Assembly: GCF_019100565.1 (NCBI RefSeq)
Contig: NZ_JAHRID010000002.1
Location: 186,001 to 250,000, forward strand
DNA length: 64,000 bases
Source: Arsukibacterium indicum
Lineage (GTDB): Bacteria; Pseudomonadota; Gammaproteobacteria; Enterobacterales; Alteromonadaceae
Direction: 5' to 3'
Within the stretch, counting starts at the first letter, position 1. Every line of letters begins with the position of its first letter. The translations under genes were made by a program, and so were the position numbers. A model generated the notes under the pieces. That model was given only the letters and a program-made list of their open reading frames with translations. It was not told the origin of the DNA and did no database searches. Positions 28,746-37,763 of this stretch are shown piece after piece.

Positions 28746-29084
28746 ATGAATAAAAACAGTAGTGGTGCCCAGGCTTATCAGCAGCAGGAACAAGGCTATC
28801 GCGATAAAGCCTTAAAAATGTATCCATGGGTGTGTGGCCGTTGTGCCCGTGAGTTTGTTTACTCCAACTTGCGGGAACTGACAGTGCATCATATTGACCA
28901 CAATCATAGCAATAATCCAGCTGATGGCAGCAACTGGGAACTACTGTGTATTTATTGTCATGACAATGAACACAATAAATTTCATGAGTTTGTTATGTAC
29001 GGCGGCACGACAGAGCAAAAAGTCGCCGCGGCCACTCATAACCCGTTTGCTGATCTTAAAGCCATGCTTAATAAAACCAGCTAA
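28746..29084 (+). CDS. yajD: YajD family HNH nuclease
   Basis: 112-residue HNH endonuclease-like protein. Zinc-binding cysteine pairs are CGRC and CIYC, and the catalytic region is LTVHHIDHNHSNNPADGSNWELLC, with a final HDNEHNKFHEF. It corresponds in length and motif order to E. coli YajD. Its role is uncharacterised. It has its own 93-bp upstream spacer with a ribosome site (TGAGGA) 5 nt before the ATG. Confidence 0.9.
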   Translation: MNKNSSGAQAYQQQEQGYRDKALKMYPWVCGRCAREFVYSNLRELTVHHIDHNHSNNPADGSNWELLCIYCHDNEHNKFHEFVMYGGTTEQKVAAATHNPFADLKAMLNKTS

Positions 29085-29108
29085 CCAGCAGTACGTGCCG
29101 CCATAAGC

Positions 29109-29348
29109 CTAGTGGCGTATGGCGATGTCAGGAGCAGTATCAATCTCGCCTTCCTGATTGATGACAGCAAACCTGTCACCCGATCGTAAAAAGGCCAGAT
29201 TGCCCGAGGTAGCGTGACGAACAAACGATAATTCGTAACCAAAACGTTGTAGTTCGGCCGCAGAAAATTTTTGTGCCAGATTAAGTTCATCCCAAAACGG
29301 TTGCAGTTCCCTAGTCGACTGGCGCCTTTCAATAACAGCAGTTTGCAT
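29109..29348 (-). CDS. Conserved small hypothetical protein
   Basis: 79-residue cytoplasmic protein that I do not recognise. Its centre reads WDELNLAQKFSAAELQRFGYELSFVR and its end NLAFLRSGDRFAVINQEGEIDT, suggesting one helix pair followed by a beta hairpin. AAGGT lies 9 nt before the ATG at 29348. The longer frame from 29405 has no support. Codon use resembles its neighbours. It faces the YajD gene tail to tail. Confidence 0.6.
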   Translation of the reverse strand: MQTAVIERRQSTRELQPFWDELNLAQKFSAAELQRFGYELSFVRHATSGNLAFLRSGDRFAVINQEGEIDTAPDIAIRH

Positions 29349-29634
29349 TAGGTATTTACCTTGTATATTCAGACGAACGTTTAAGGTTGAACAACTTATA
29401 ATCAACCCAACCTGACTTGATGAAAAATTAGTCAGTATCAGCTTACAAAACTTTTATTGCAGTTATACAGACGGCACTGACGAACGGTTTAGTTTTCTGA
29501 TAAACGGTAGCGCAACGTTCGCTACACACTTTAGTATTGCAACTCGCGCATTCGCCAATTTAACGCTACTATCTTTTAATAACATTAATATCAACTAATA
29601 AAAGGTTGATTGAAAGCGATACTATCCGTAGCAG

Positions 29635-31128
29635 ATGGTTGTATTGATGGCAGTAAAATTTATTTTAATAATCGCGCTAACACAACGTCTTGTTAAAAAG
29701 CTGGCAAAAAGATTAATCTCAGCATGGCTACCCGCCTGCGCCGTGCTTTGGTCTGGCTTGCTACCCTTTGCCATACATGCAGATCAGGCTGCTGGGTTGC
29801 AGCAGCCAATACCCTATTGTGTAGACCCGGATTGGCTGCCTTACGAGGCGATCAGAGACGGTGCTCATGTCGGGATTTCTGCCGACTATCTGCAGCTAGT
29901 TGCCCAGAAAACCGGATTACTGTTTCAGTTGATCCCTACAACATCCTGGCAGGAGTCACTGCAGTATTTGCAGGAAGGCAAGTGTCAGTTGTCACCAATG
30001 CTTAACCGCTCTGCCGCCCGTGATCAATATCTCAAATTTTCAGACGTTTATTTCCGCTCTCCAAACGTATTAGTATCACTGCGCCAGCAACCCTTTTTAC
30101 AAAGCATTGAGAACATCGGAAACCGCTCATTAGCCGTTCCCCGCGGCTACCGGCTGTTAGAATATATTAAACGTTACTACCCGCAGACGCCGCTGGTACT
30201 GGTTGACAATGAACCGGCCGGATTGGAAGCCGTTGCCAGCGGTAAAGCCGATTTATTTATCGGCTCGTTATATTCAATAAACAGTCAGGTCCAGCAAAAA
30301 TCCCTGTACCAATTGAAGATAGCGGGCTGGGTAGGATTGGAAGATGAACTGAGGTTTGGCGTATCAAAAGACTATCAGCAACTGGTGCCACTAATTAATG
30401 AAGCATTAAGTAGTATCAGTGAGCAGGAACAAATCAGTATTTACCAGAAGTGGACCCGGATAGATTTAATTACTGTTACCAATTACCAACTACTATGGCA
30501 GCTAGGCGGTATTGCCCTGATTATTATCCTGTTGCTCAGTATCTGGAACTACCGCAGCCGCTACTTTAATCAGCGGCTACAACAACAAAATAAAAAGCTG
30601 GAGCAATCGCAACAGCAACTGGAAAAAGCGGTTAGCGAACTGGAGTTTTTATCAAATCATGATCCGCTGACCCGGCTATACAACCGAAACCATTTTGACA
30701 GAACGATGCAACGGGTGCAGCGTCGTTCAACACAATCCCAGCAAACACTCAGCCTGATTGTTATTGATATTGATTATTTTAAAGATATCAATGATAAGCA
30801 TGGTCATAGTATTGGTGACGCAATATTGCGTGAATTGGCAGAAATTTTACTGGCAGAAGTACGCGAACATGATCAGGTAACCCGCTGGGGCGGCGAAGAG
30901 TTTGTTATTTTATGCCAGCACACTACCGCAGCCGAAGCCAGAGCGTTATGCCAGCGGATTACCGGCGCGATCAGCCACTACACTTTTAGCAGCAATATTA
31001 AGTTAAGTTGCAGTTTCGGGGTAGCCGAGCAAACCCCGCTGGAAAACCTGCTGCAGTGTTTTGAACGGGCAGATAAAGCGCTGTATCAGGCCAAAGAAGC
31101 TGGCAGAAACCAGATTTGTCTGGCCTGA
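29635..31128 (+). CDS. Diguanylate cyclase with a periplasmic solute-binding sensor domain
   Basis: 497-residue membrane protein. After a signal/anchor sequence there is a bacterial SBP-3 (amino-acid-binding type) domain (CVDPDWLPYEAIRDGAHVGI to about residue 275), then one membrane segment (IALIIILLLSIW), a short glutamine-rich coiled coil, and a GGDEF domain. The active-site signature is GGEEF in RWGGEEFVIL, and the inhibitory I-site RxxD (REHD) lies five residues upstream. It should make cyclic di-GMP in response to a periplasmic ligand. The start is not certain (ATG at 29635 or 29647; neither has a good ribosome site). Confidence 0.92.
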   Translation: MVVLMAVKFILIIALTQRLVKKLAKRLISAWLPACAVLWSGLLPFAIHADQAAGLQQPIPYCVDPDWLPYEAIRDGAHVGISADYLQLVAQKTGLLFQLIPTTSWQESLQYLQEGKCQLSPMLNRSAARDQYLKFSDVYFRSPNVLVSLRQQPFLQSIENIGNRSLAVPRGYRLLEYIKRYYPQTPLVLVDNEPAGLEAVASGKADLFIGSLYSINSQVQQKSLYQLKIAGWVGLEDELRFGVSKDYQQLVPLINEALSSISEQEQISIYQKWTRIDLITVTNYQLLWQLGGIALIIILLLSIWNYRSRYFNQRLQQQNKKLEQSQQQLEKAVSELEFLSNHDPLTRLYNRNHFDRTMQRVQRRSTQSQQTLSLIVIDIDYFKDINDKHGHSIGDAILRELAEILLAEVREHDQVTRWGGEEFVILCQHTTAAEARALCQRITGAISHYTFSSNIKLSCSFGVAEQTPLENLLQCFERADKALYQAKEAGRNQICLA

Positions 31129-31174
31129 ATCTACACTAGTTTTTAATTACCCCACCAAATTCAAAAATATTTAA

Positions 31175-31202
31175 TTTACATTAAATTATTATTTGCTATA
31201 TT
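31175..31202 (+). promoter_or_regulatory. Candidate sigma-70 promoter of the DUF6795/lipase pair
   Basis: TTTACA, 16 bp, TATATT, ending 29 bp before the ATG of the DUF6795 gene. It lies in a strongly A/T-rich stretch (31150-31205) that stands out from its surroundings. Confidence 0.5.
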
Positions 31203-31231
31203 TTGGCAACTAAGTTTAAACTGGAAAAGCC

Positions 31232-31780
31232 ATGGCTGAGGTTAAACTCTGGCGCTTGCCAACACTGCTGCTGGTGTTAAGCGTAATTTTTCTGACAATT
31301 TTCTCACAACAGGTAATGGCAGACATGTTTAGTTGGCTGAAAAAATACGATGTACATTTATCTCCCCCAGTGCGTGGCATTGTTACCCTCGATGGCAAAC
31401 CGGTTGCCGGTGCCCAGGTAATGCGCGAGCTGACTTATGACTCAGATTTTATCGATAAAACCGTTACGGCTGCAGACGGTAGCTTTAGTTTTCCTGAAAA
31501 AAATATCCGCTCGCGTAAGCCAGGTAGCCTGCAGGAAATGCGAACCCGGCAGGTTATCAGCCTGCAATACCAGAATAAGCCTTACCTGTTGTGGTATCTG
31601 ACAACATCCAGTATCACTCCGCAGCAAGCGATAGTACAAAAACTCTCATCATTACAATGCGATTTAAATAATGAAGAGCTGGAGCAGGTGTTTACAAATT
31701 ACGAAAAGCCGGATTTTCCTCACAGCACATTCAGCATTTGCCGCTGGAACGACGAACTACTTACTAAGGTAACTGAATAA
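31232..31780 (+). CDS. DUF6795 domain-containing periplasmic protein (putative immunity partner)
   Basis: 182-residue exported protein. Residues 1-30 form a signal sequence (LPTLLLVLSVIFLTIFSQQVMA). The rest is a small beta-sandwich resembling carboxypeptidase-regulatory domains: VHLSPPVRGIVTLDGKPVAG, then VTAADGSFSFPEKNIRS. I recognise it as DUF6795 from memory of that family. It ends 11 bp before a class-3 lipase gene and is surely co-transcribed. A periplasmic protein next to a leaderless lipase fits an immunity protein for a lipase effector, but that is inference. Confidence 0.75.
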   Translation: MAEVKLWRLPTLLLVLSVIFLTIFSQQVMADMFSWLKKYDVHLSPPVRGIVTLDGKPVAGAQVMRELTYDSDFIDKTVTAADGSFSFPEKNIRSRKPGSLQEMRTRQVISLQYQNKPYLLWYLTTSSITPQQAIVQKLSSLQCDLNNEELEQVFTNYEKPDFPHSTFSICRWNDELLTKVTE

Positions 31781-31791
31781 GGATATCACTT

Positions 31792-32964
31792 GTGGCCGCA
31801 CTAACTCCCCGTGTCGCTGCCGAACTGGCAGATATTGTTTATCAGATTGAACGCCCTTCCGCATCGGGCATTTACCGCCTGAATATGGCTAATTATGAGC
31901 TTCGAAATTGCTTTAGCTTCGATTTGTCTGCCGGGCCGGTACGAGGTGTTTCAGGAGGTAGCCTATTTAGCCTGTTTAATAAAACCACCGGTTTTGCGTT
32001 AGTGGGTAAAGGAATAAATAATTTTGCCAGCGATTATGTAGTTGCCATTCGCGGTACAAAGATAAACCGTGACTGGCTGACAAACGCTAATATCGGCGTT
32101 ACCGGTGGCGACAACAATACTATGGTGCATGCTGGCTTTAACAAGGCGTTTCAGTCTATGAAACTGGCGCTGGAGAAGATTTTAGCCCCGTTATTATCAG
32201 GCAATCCGGGGGCAACAGTGCATTGTGTCGGTCATAGTCTGGGCGGCGCGTTGGCGTCTCTTACCGCAGACTGGTTAAAAAGCAGCTACCCATGCAATGT
32301 AAATTTATACACTTTTGGCGCGCCGCGGGTAGGTATGCATGCTTTTGCAAAAAAACACAGCGGCAGCGTCAATGCCATTTACCGGTGCACCCATGGCGCA
32401 GATCCGGTGCCAATGATCCCACTGTGGCCTTTTATCCATGCGCCTTACGCCGGCACTGAATACCGGCTGGACAGTGGCTCTGGTATTAGTGTCCAGGCCC
32501 ATGGCATGGCGGAGAATAAGTCGCCCGGCTATCTGAATACCGCAAACAGTCGCAACTGGCAAACCCTCAATAAACGCTCCTCAGCCAATTTAGAGCAGAT
32601 CCGGCTTAAATATAAAAACCGCAATCAGGCGTCATTTTCTACCTACTGGGCAGATAAACTCAGTGGCGCGCTGATCACCTTGTTGAAAGATGCAGGATAT
32701 TACACCGCTGTAATGGCCCAGGCCGCCATTGGCACAAGCTTAACCTTCTACGATATGCTGGCCCGCTCACTGGAAAGTATTGCCAAAGCATCAGCAAAAT
32801 TTGCAGAGCAAGCCAGAGGCTTACTGGGCCATATGCTGGTATTTGCCCGCCAGGCAGTTACCACCGTTACTGAACTTAGCTTTAAGTTTATTCGCTGGGT
32901 ATTTGATAAAACCCTGACGGCCCTCTACCGCAGCGCCCGCGATGCGGTAGATAGCATATTATAG
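31792..32964 (+). CDS. Class 3 lipase family protein (putative antibacterial effector)
   Basis: 390-residue lipase without a signal peptide. The nucleophile is Ser149 in GHSLGG; candidate partners are Asp204 (HGADPVP) and His237 (AHGMAENKSPGY). The first ~250 residues form the lipase domain (IRGTKINRDWLTNANIG, FGAPRVGMHAF). The C-terminal 130 residues are helical and amphipathic, and may touch membranes. Start is GTG with AAGGA 8 nt upstream. Lack of an export signal next to a periplasmic partner suggests delivery by another route such as type VI secretion; no VgrG, PAAR or T6SS gene is nearby. The stop codon lies inside a 41-bp tandem repeat. Confidence 0.85.
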   Translation: MAALTPRVAAELADIVYQIERPSASGIYRLNMANYELRNCFSFDLSAGPVRGVSGGSLFSLFNKTTGFALVGKGINNFASDYVVAIRGTKINRDWLTNANIGVTGGDNNTMVHAGFNKAFQSMKLALEKILAPLLSGNPGATVHCVGHSLGGALASLTADWLKSSYPCNVNLYTFGAPRVGMHAFAKKHSGSVNAIYRCTHGADPVPMIPLWPFIHAPYAGTEYRLDSGSGISVQAHGMAENKSPGYLNTANSRNWQTLNKRSSANLEQIRLKYKNRNQASFSTYWADKLSGALITLLKDAGYYTAVMAQAAIGTSLTFYDMLARSLESIAKASAKFAEQARGLLGHMLVFARQAVTTVTELSFKFIRWVFDKTLTALYRSARDAVDSIL

Positions 32965-33053
32965 AGAGAAGCAGCGCCCGCGATGCGGTAGATAGCATAT
33001 TATAGAGAGAAGCAGCGCCCGCGATGCGGTAAATAGTGTGTTATAAAGTATAA
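32931..33053. repeat. 41-bp tandem repeat (three copies) spanning the lipase 3' end
   Basis: Units start at 32931, 32972 and 33013, each beginning CAGCGCCCGCGATGCGGTA. Copies one and two are identical; the third differs at several bases near its end. The first copy encodes the last residues and stop codon of the lipase. Because 41 is not a multiple of three, the other copies are not in frame. It looks like slipped-strand duplication of the gene end. Confidence 0.9.
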
Positions 33054-33080
33054 GATTTATATTTATACGCAATTGCCGGC

Positions 33081-33458
33081 TTATTCGGCAGTTTCCGATC
33101 TGGACAGCTGCCATGGCCATTTGCCGGTTAATTCAACCTCAAGGGTAAAGCTTAAAAACGTCCGGATCAGCACCACCAGCGCCAGCACACCCACCGTAGT
33201 GAATGTTAACTCTACTGCGACGGTATGAATAATATCGGCTGCAATCAAAAACTCCAGCCCTAACAAAATGCCGCGGCCCAGCCGCTGGCGGATCTCTTGC
33301 TGAATTGACCGTGGTGAATCGCCTTTAAGTAACCTGATAATGCCGTGTAAAAGTGAATACACCGCAATAACAGTAATAATCCCAATACCCAGCAGTTCAA
33401 TCGCTACAGCGCACCACTCAGGCCAGTTACCCAGTAAACCTGTCATTCCGTCAGCCAA
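33081..33458 (-). CDS. DUF1622 domain-containing membrane protein
   Basis: 125-residue protein with three hydrophobic segments (about 17-38, 68-86 and 90-110). Family marks are AVAIELLGIGIITVIAVYSL and the charged loop RSIQQEIRQRLGRGILLGLEFLIAADI. DUF1622 proteins are widespread small inner-membrane proteins without a known function. It is convergent with the lipase gene, with the tandem repeat between them. Confidence 0.88.
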   Translation of the reverse strand: MADGMTGLLGNWPEWCAVAIELLGIGIITVIAVYSLLHGIIRLLKGDSPRSIQQEIRQRLGRGILLGLEFLIAADIIHTVAVELTFTTVGVLALVVLIRTFLSFTLEVELTGKWPWQLSRSETAE

Positions 33459-33576
33459 ATTACCTCCGTTAGCTTTGCAGCATGTGTAATGTCTTCTGTA
33501 AGCATAGCCTAAGCAGATGGCAGTTTTATCTGTATTGGTTTTTACCAGGCTTTGAGCCTGTCGCCGGCTACTGCTA

Positions 33577-35070
33577 TCACGATCTCAGTATTGTTTGCAG
33601 GTAGTCAAGATGTAACGGCATTTTGTCAGACAGTTCAGCAATTTTCTGGCGCACATTATTCATGTAGTTATCCAACTGGGTATCTGACATGGTATTGATC
33701 ATCTGCATCGTATGCTGAGGTAATGAGCCTTGCCCCACCAAAACACTTAACCAGCTACCTTCAGTAAACACATCATTGTGCTCATGATGCACGTATCCTG
33801 TTTTTTGATATAGGTCCAGTTTATGTTGCAGACTGTCTGGCAGTTCCATATTCTGACAATCTCGCCAAAAAGGTTCATTTCTTCTGTTGTTTAAATGGTA
33901 ATGAAGTATCACAAAATCCCGTATTTTTTCCATTTCAGCAGCAGCTTCCTCATTGAACTGTTTAGCCAACACCGCATTTGTTTCTGCATTTGGAAACAGC
34001 AGAGACAGACGGGTAATGGTTTTTTGGATCATATGAATACTTGTTGACTCCAGCGGCTCGAGAAAACCGCTGGATAAGCCTACCGCGACACAGTTTTTCT
34101 CCCAAAACCGCGCTCGCATTCCGGCATTAAACTTGAGCATGCGCGGCTGTGCCAGCGGCTGACTGTCTATTTGTGACATAAGCAAAGATTGAGCCTGCTT
34201 GTCATCCATATAAGCACTTGAGTAAACAAGGCCATTACCTACCCGGTGCTGCAAAGGGATCCGCCACTGCCAGCCTGCTATTTGTGCCTTCGCCCTTGTA
34301 TAGGGCACGAAATTATCGTCAGTAACAGCCGTTGCTACAACTTGCGCCCTATCGCACTTCAACCATTTTTGCCAGGAAATAAATGGTACACCCAAAGCAC
34401 CACCTAACAGCAATGATCGAAAACCGGTACAATCTATAAAAAAATCACCTTCAATAACTCTGGTATCATCTAACCGCAGTGATTCAATATGTCCGGTAAT
34501 CTCATTTAAACGAATATCAGTTATGTCTGCTTCTATATGCGTTATGCCACGACTGGTGGCGTACTCTTGTAAATATCTGGCGTACAGGCCTGCATCAATA
34601 TGATAGGCATAGCCCGCCCCGCTAAACAGCGAACTGATGCTTGGATCAGGATGACAAAACTTTTTCTTTCTCGCGCACGTCGAGGCTAAAAAATGATCTT
34701 CTATGTTGGCCTGAGGGTGGTTCTTTTGCCAGCGCAGCCAATAGTGATAGAACGGCAAGCCCTGACCATGATCGCCAAGACCGCTGAAACCATGAATATA
34801 CTCGCTTCCAGCTCTGTTCCAGTCGACGAAATTAATTCCTAACTTAAATGTGGCTTTAACTTTTTTCAGAAAGTCTTTCTCATCAATACCTAACAATCGA
34901 TTAAAATGGACAAACCCAGGAATGGTCGCTTCACCAACGCCAACAGTACCGATAGTAGGTGACTCGATTAAGCACACATCAAAGCCTGCCCGGCCGAGGG
35001 TTTTAGCCATTAGCGCTGCAGTCATCCAACCGGCTGTGCCACCACCGGCAATAACGATTCTTTTCCACAT
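33577..35070 (-). CDS. Flavin-dependent tryptophan halogenase family protein (third in island)
   Basis: 497-residue FAD-dependent halogenase homologue. The FAD motif GGGTAGW begins at residue 9. The family's catalytic lysine is Lys76 in ATFKLGI, the WxWxIP signature is Trp267-Pro272 (WQWRIP), and the glutamate region is SGFLEPLEST. All sites needed for hypohalous acid formation look intact. It needs reduced FAD from a separate reductase; none is in the window. It is last in a run of halogenase, cupin, cupin, halogenase, halogenase genes behind a TonB-dependent receptor. The substrate is unknown; relatives near such receptors (BrvH, Xanthomonas enzymes) halogenate indoles in vitro. Confidence 0.9.
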   Translation of the reverse strand: MWKRIVIAGGGTAGWMTAALMAKTLGRAGFDVCLIESPTIGTVGVGEATIPGFVHFNRLLGIDEKDFLKKVKATFKLGINFVDWNRAGSEYIHGFSGLGDHGQGLPFYHYWLRWQKNHPQANIEDHFLASTCARKKKFCHPDPSISSLFSGAGYAYHIDAGLYARYLQEYATSRGITHIEADITDIRLNEITGHIESLRLDDTRVIEGDFFIDCTGFRSLLLGGALGVPFISWQKWLKCDRAQVVATAVTDDNFVPYTRAKAQIAGWQWRIPLQHRVGNGLVYSSAYMDDKQAQSLLMSQIDSQPLAQPRMLKFNAGMRARFWEKNCVAVGLSSGFLEPLESTSIHMIQKTITRLSLLFPNAETNAVLAKQFNEEAAAEMEKIRDFVILHYHLNNRRNEPFWRDCQNMELPDSLQHKLDLYQKTGYVHHEHNDVFTEGSWLSVLVGQGSLPQHTMQMINTMSDTQLDNYMNNVRQKIAELSDKMPLHLDYLQTILRS

Positions 35071-35128
35071 ACCTTTACACCATGTAATCTGTCATACCGG
35101 AGTGACAGTGATTAACCTGTTTAAACAA

Positions 35129-36634
35129 TCACAATGCCAGCAGCTCACTGTGTTTTTTAAAATTCAGGCCACACCTGCGGATAAAGTCACTTAAGGCCTC
35201 TACTTCCTGCTGATAAAAAGAATAATCAACCGATGGCTCCCTGTTTTTGACAGGAAAAACACCATAGCCTGCCAGCATGCATGCCCAGGATTTAGGTTGA
35301 TAGCTCCCCATCAATTTGTACTTATGCATATCCGCAGCGAAATCCGGACTGTGCTGCCAAAGCGTTAAAATTTTGCTTAAGGTAGCGGAAATGTTGTTAT
35401 TTGCGGCATTCGCCAACCAATAGTCGCTATCGGTTCTTTGGTTCATTTTGTAGTGGCAAACCACATAATCTCTGATGCCGTCAAATCGGGCGTTAATATC
35501 TGAATTAAAGGCTTCTTCAAATTTATTTGTAAACTTACCCTTCTGAAAATAATCAATAAACTGAGCAATGGTATTAAATGAAAGCGCAATGGCGGTAGCT
35601 TCCAGCGGTTCGATAAACCCTTGCGATAACCCTACAGCCAGACAGTTTTTATGCCAGTGTTTTTCGACCCGCCCTACTTTCATCTTCAAATGCCGGGCAG
35701 CAACATCACTATCTAATAAACCCAGATGCTGCCTCAGTTCAGTTTCAGCCTGATTGGCATCAATAAAGTCGCTGCTATAAACATAACCATTACCAAAGCG
35801 ATTGCGCAGTGGGATCTGCCATGCCCAGCCATTCGACAATGCCGTGGCTGTTGTTTCAACCGGCAGCACAGCTGATATTGTGGTTGGCATAACGACTGCC
35901 GAATCATTAAATAAATTATCTTTAAAACTTAAATAGCTGACTTTTAATGCTTTTTGCATCAGCAACGCCTCAAAGCCTGAGCAATCGATGAAAAAGTCGG
36001 CGGCGAGTAAAGTACCATCGCTGAGTTTGACAGCGCTCAGCCTGTCATCGTTATCAACTATGACATCAGCCACATTTCCGTAGACTCTGGTAACACCTTT
36101 GCTTTGGGCATTTTCTGCCAGAAACTGCCCTAAAAGGGCGGAATCAAAGTGATAGCCATAGGCAACGCCAAAAGGAAAAGACTCAGCAGGCAACGGCCCC
36201 AGATTCTGTCTGGCTAAATATGTCTCCAGAAAATAGTTATCCGGATGAGCATCTACATCATAGCCCTGCATTCTTGCCTGAATATTCCTGAAAAAAAGCG
36301 GAACCGTAAACACATCATCGGTTTGTGCTGCAAAAGGATGAAAATAAGACTCGAAACCGCTAACAGCTGACCATTTATCAAAAGTAATTCCATTTTTGTA
36401 AGTGGCATTGCAGCGTGGCATCCACTGTAGATCTGTGACACCAATAGCATCAAAGAACAATTTTAAATGCGGAGTACTGCCCTCGCCTACGCCAATGATC
36501 CCTATCTGTTTCGACTCAACCAGACAAATTTCAGTGCCAGGCCATTTACAGGCTAATAAGTTAGCCGCCATCCAGCCGGCTGTGCCTCCGCCAACAATCA
36601 ATACTTTTTCAGGTTTGGATCCGTTATCTGACAT
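35129..36634 (-). CDS. Flavin-dependent tryptophan halogenase family protein (second in island)
   Basis: 501 residues. FAD motif GGGTAGW at residues 15-21, catalytic lysine Lys80 in NATYKNGI, signature WAWQIP, and GFIEPLEATAI in place of the usual LEST. It diverges clearly from the two sister proteins (TYKNG instead of SFKLG; a different substrate-side loop after residue 90), so it likely has a different partner or substrate. It lies 32 bp after the TTG-start cupin gene and 58 bp before the next halogenase gene, which fits one transcript. Confidence 0.9.
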   Translation of the reverse strand: MSDNGSKPEKVLIVGGGTAGWMAANLLACKWPGTEICLVESKQIGIIGVGEGSTPHLKLFFDAIGVTDLQWMPRCNATYKNGITFDKWSAVSGFESYFHPFAAQTDDVFTVPLFFRNIQARMQGYDVDAHPDNYFLETYLARQNLGPLPAESFPFGVAYGYHFDSALLGQFLAENAQSKGVTRVYGNVADVIVDNDDRLSAVKLSDGTLLAADFFIDCSGFEALLMQKALKVSYLSFKDNLFNDSAVVMPTTISAVLPVETTATALSNGWAWQIPLRNRFGNGYVYSSDFIDANQAETELRQHLGLLDSDVAARHLKMKVGRVEKHWHKNCLAVGLSQGFIEPLEATAIALSFNTIAQFIDYFQKGKFTNKFEEAFNSDINARFDGIRDYVVCHYKMNQRTDSDYWLANAANNNISATLSKILTLWQHSPDFAADMHKYKLMGSYQPKSWACMLAGYGVFPVKNREPSVDYSFYQQEVEALSDFIRRCGLNFKKHSELLAL

Positions 36635-36666
36635 TAAAGTTTACTCATCTGAATTTTAGCCATTTT

Positions 36667-37659
36667 TTATTTTTGTAATTTTTTTATAAAGTAGTCTTTG
36701 ACTGACCTTACATACTCAGGCGACATCTCTCCTAATATATGCAGCTGATGCGCTGGAATATAGGAGGCAGGGTCAACTCCTTGCCTGAATAAATAATGAT
36801 CAAACAAGCAGCGCCATGCATTGCGTTGTCTGGGGGTCATATCACGCATGGCTAAAATTGCAATTTTCAGACTATCTGAAAAGTTTGGCGAGGTTGCATC
36901 AGGCGCAAACGAGCCATTCCACCAGTAATTTATCAGCGCGTTAACCTTGTCCAGCGACTCAACATAATGCCACCAGAGCATCGGTATAAATAACGCATCA
37001 CCGGGTCCCAACTCTACAGAACAGGCGTTTTGTAATGCCGTTTTGAATCTCGGATAGCGAGCAAAATCCGGCTTACGAAGGTTAACCATACTTACTGGCA
37101 CACCTGCCGGCGTAAACTCCAGAGGGCCAGGGTACAGGTTACTGGTTTGCTGCGGCGGAAATAGCACAAACCGACGCCGCCCTGCTACCACACAGGCAAC
37201 GTTATCAGTACCGTCATAATGGGTATCCACTACCCCGGCATTGCCAAGCCATAAACGCGGTTGTACATCGGGAAAATAAGCCGAGGGATTATCAGCAACT
37301 AAACCGGGCAGAATATCTTCAGTTAATGCGCTTTGCATCGATAAGGCAGGGCCAGAGTCCTGATCTGCAAGTTCGAGTAAGCGTCTCATCAACAAATCCA
37401 GCCGCTCTTCTGCACTGACAAAGGTAAAACCTGTCAAATCGTCATTATAAAAAAAACGCTTATCTGTGCCGACATCTGCATTAGCAGGCGCAGCAGAAAC
37501 CGTCACTTTTTTCCCACTATAAAACCGGGAAAGGTAAGCAGTAAAATCGTTATCAGATTTGTTGGCTGCAGCCACTAGCGGCCAGTCGGCAGCAAAACCA
37601 CGAAGTACGGCCGGCTGTTGCTCCGGTACGACTTCATCAAAAAACTGCCGGGCTGACAA
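36667..37659 (-). CDS. Cupin-8 / JmjC-like protein (second copy), start uncertain
   Basis: 330 residues from the TTG at 37659. The Fe(II)/2-oxoglutarate dioxygenase facial triad looks intact: His147 and Asp149 in THYDG, and His231 in WWHYVES. The paralogue at 37764 has 12 more N-terminal residues, and the matching sequence (NNVKAIAEFRD) continues upstream here in frame with no ATG, GTG or TTG. AGGGG lies 8 nt before an in-frame ATC (37704), and an ATG at 37712 is out of frame. Either a rare start codon or a small indel is present. Members of the family hydroxylate peptides or act on small molecules. Confidence 0.82.
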   Translation of the reverse strand: MSARQFFDEVVPEQQPAVLRGFAADWPLVAAANKSDNDFTAYLSRFYSGKKVTVSAAPANADVGTDKRFFYNDDLTGFTFVSAEERLDLLMRRLLELADQDSGPALSMQSALTEDILPGLVADNPSAYFPDVQPRLWLGNAGVVDTHYDGTDNVACVVAGRRRFVLFPPQQTSNLYPGPLEFTPAGVPVSMVNLRKPDFARYPRFKTALQNACSVELGPGDALFIPMLWWHYVESLDKVNALINYWWNGSFAPDATSPNFSDSLKIAILAMRDMTPRQRNAWRCLFDHYLFRQGVDPASYIPAHQLHILGEMSPEYVRSVKDYFIKKLQK

Positions 37660-37763
37660 ATCCCGAAATTCGGCAATTGCTTTAACGTTGTTAATAAATT
37701 CGATGTCCGCATCCCCTGTTAAATTAGTCGGGCGCTTGCTTTGTCACTCTCAGTTTCTGACTG

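Noticed and set aside
32931-33053. Possible CRISPR-like array
   Set aside because: The copies are directly adjacent without spacers and overlap a coding end; it is a simple tandem duplication.
35089-35108. CTGTCA/TGACAG hairpin between two halogenase genes
   Set aside because: Only six base pairs, no T run; too weak to call a terminator or operator.
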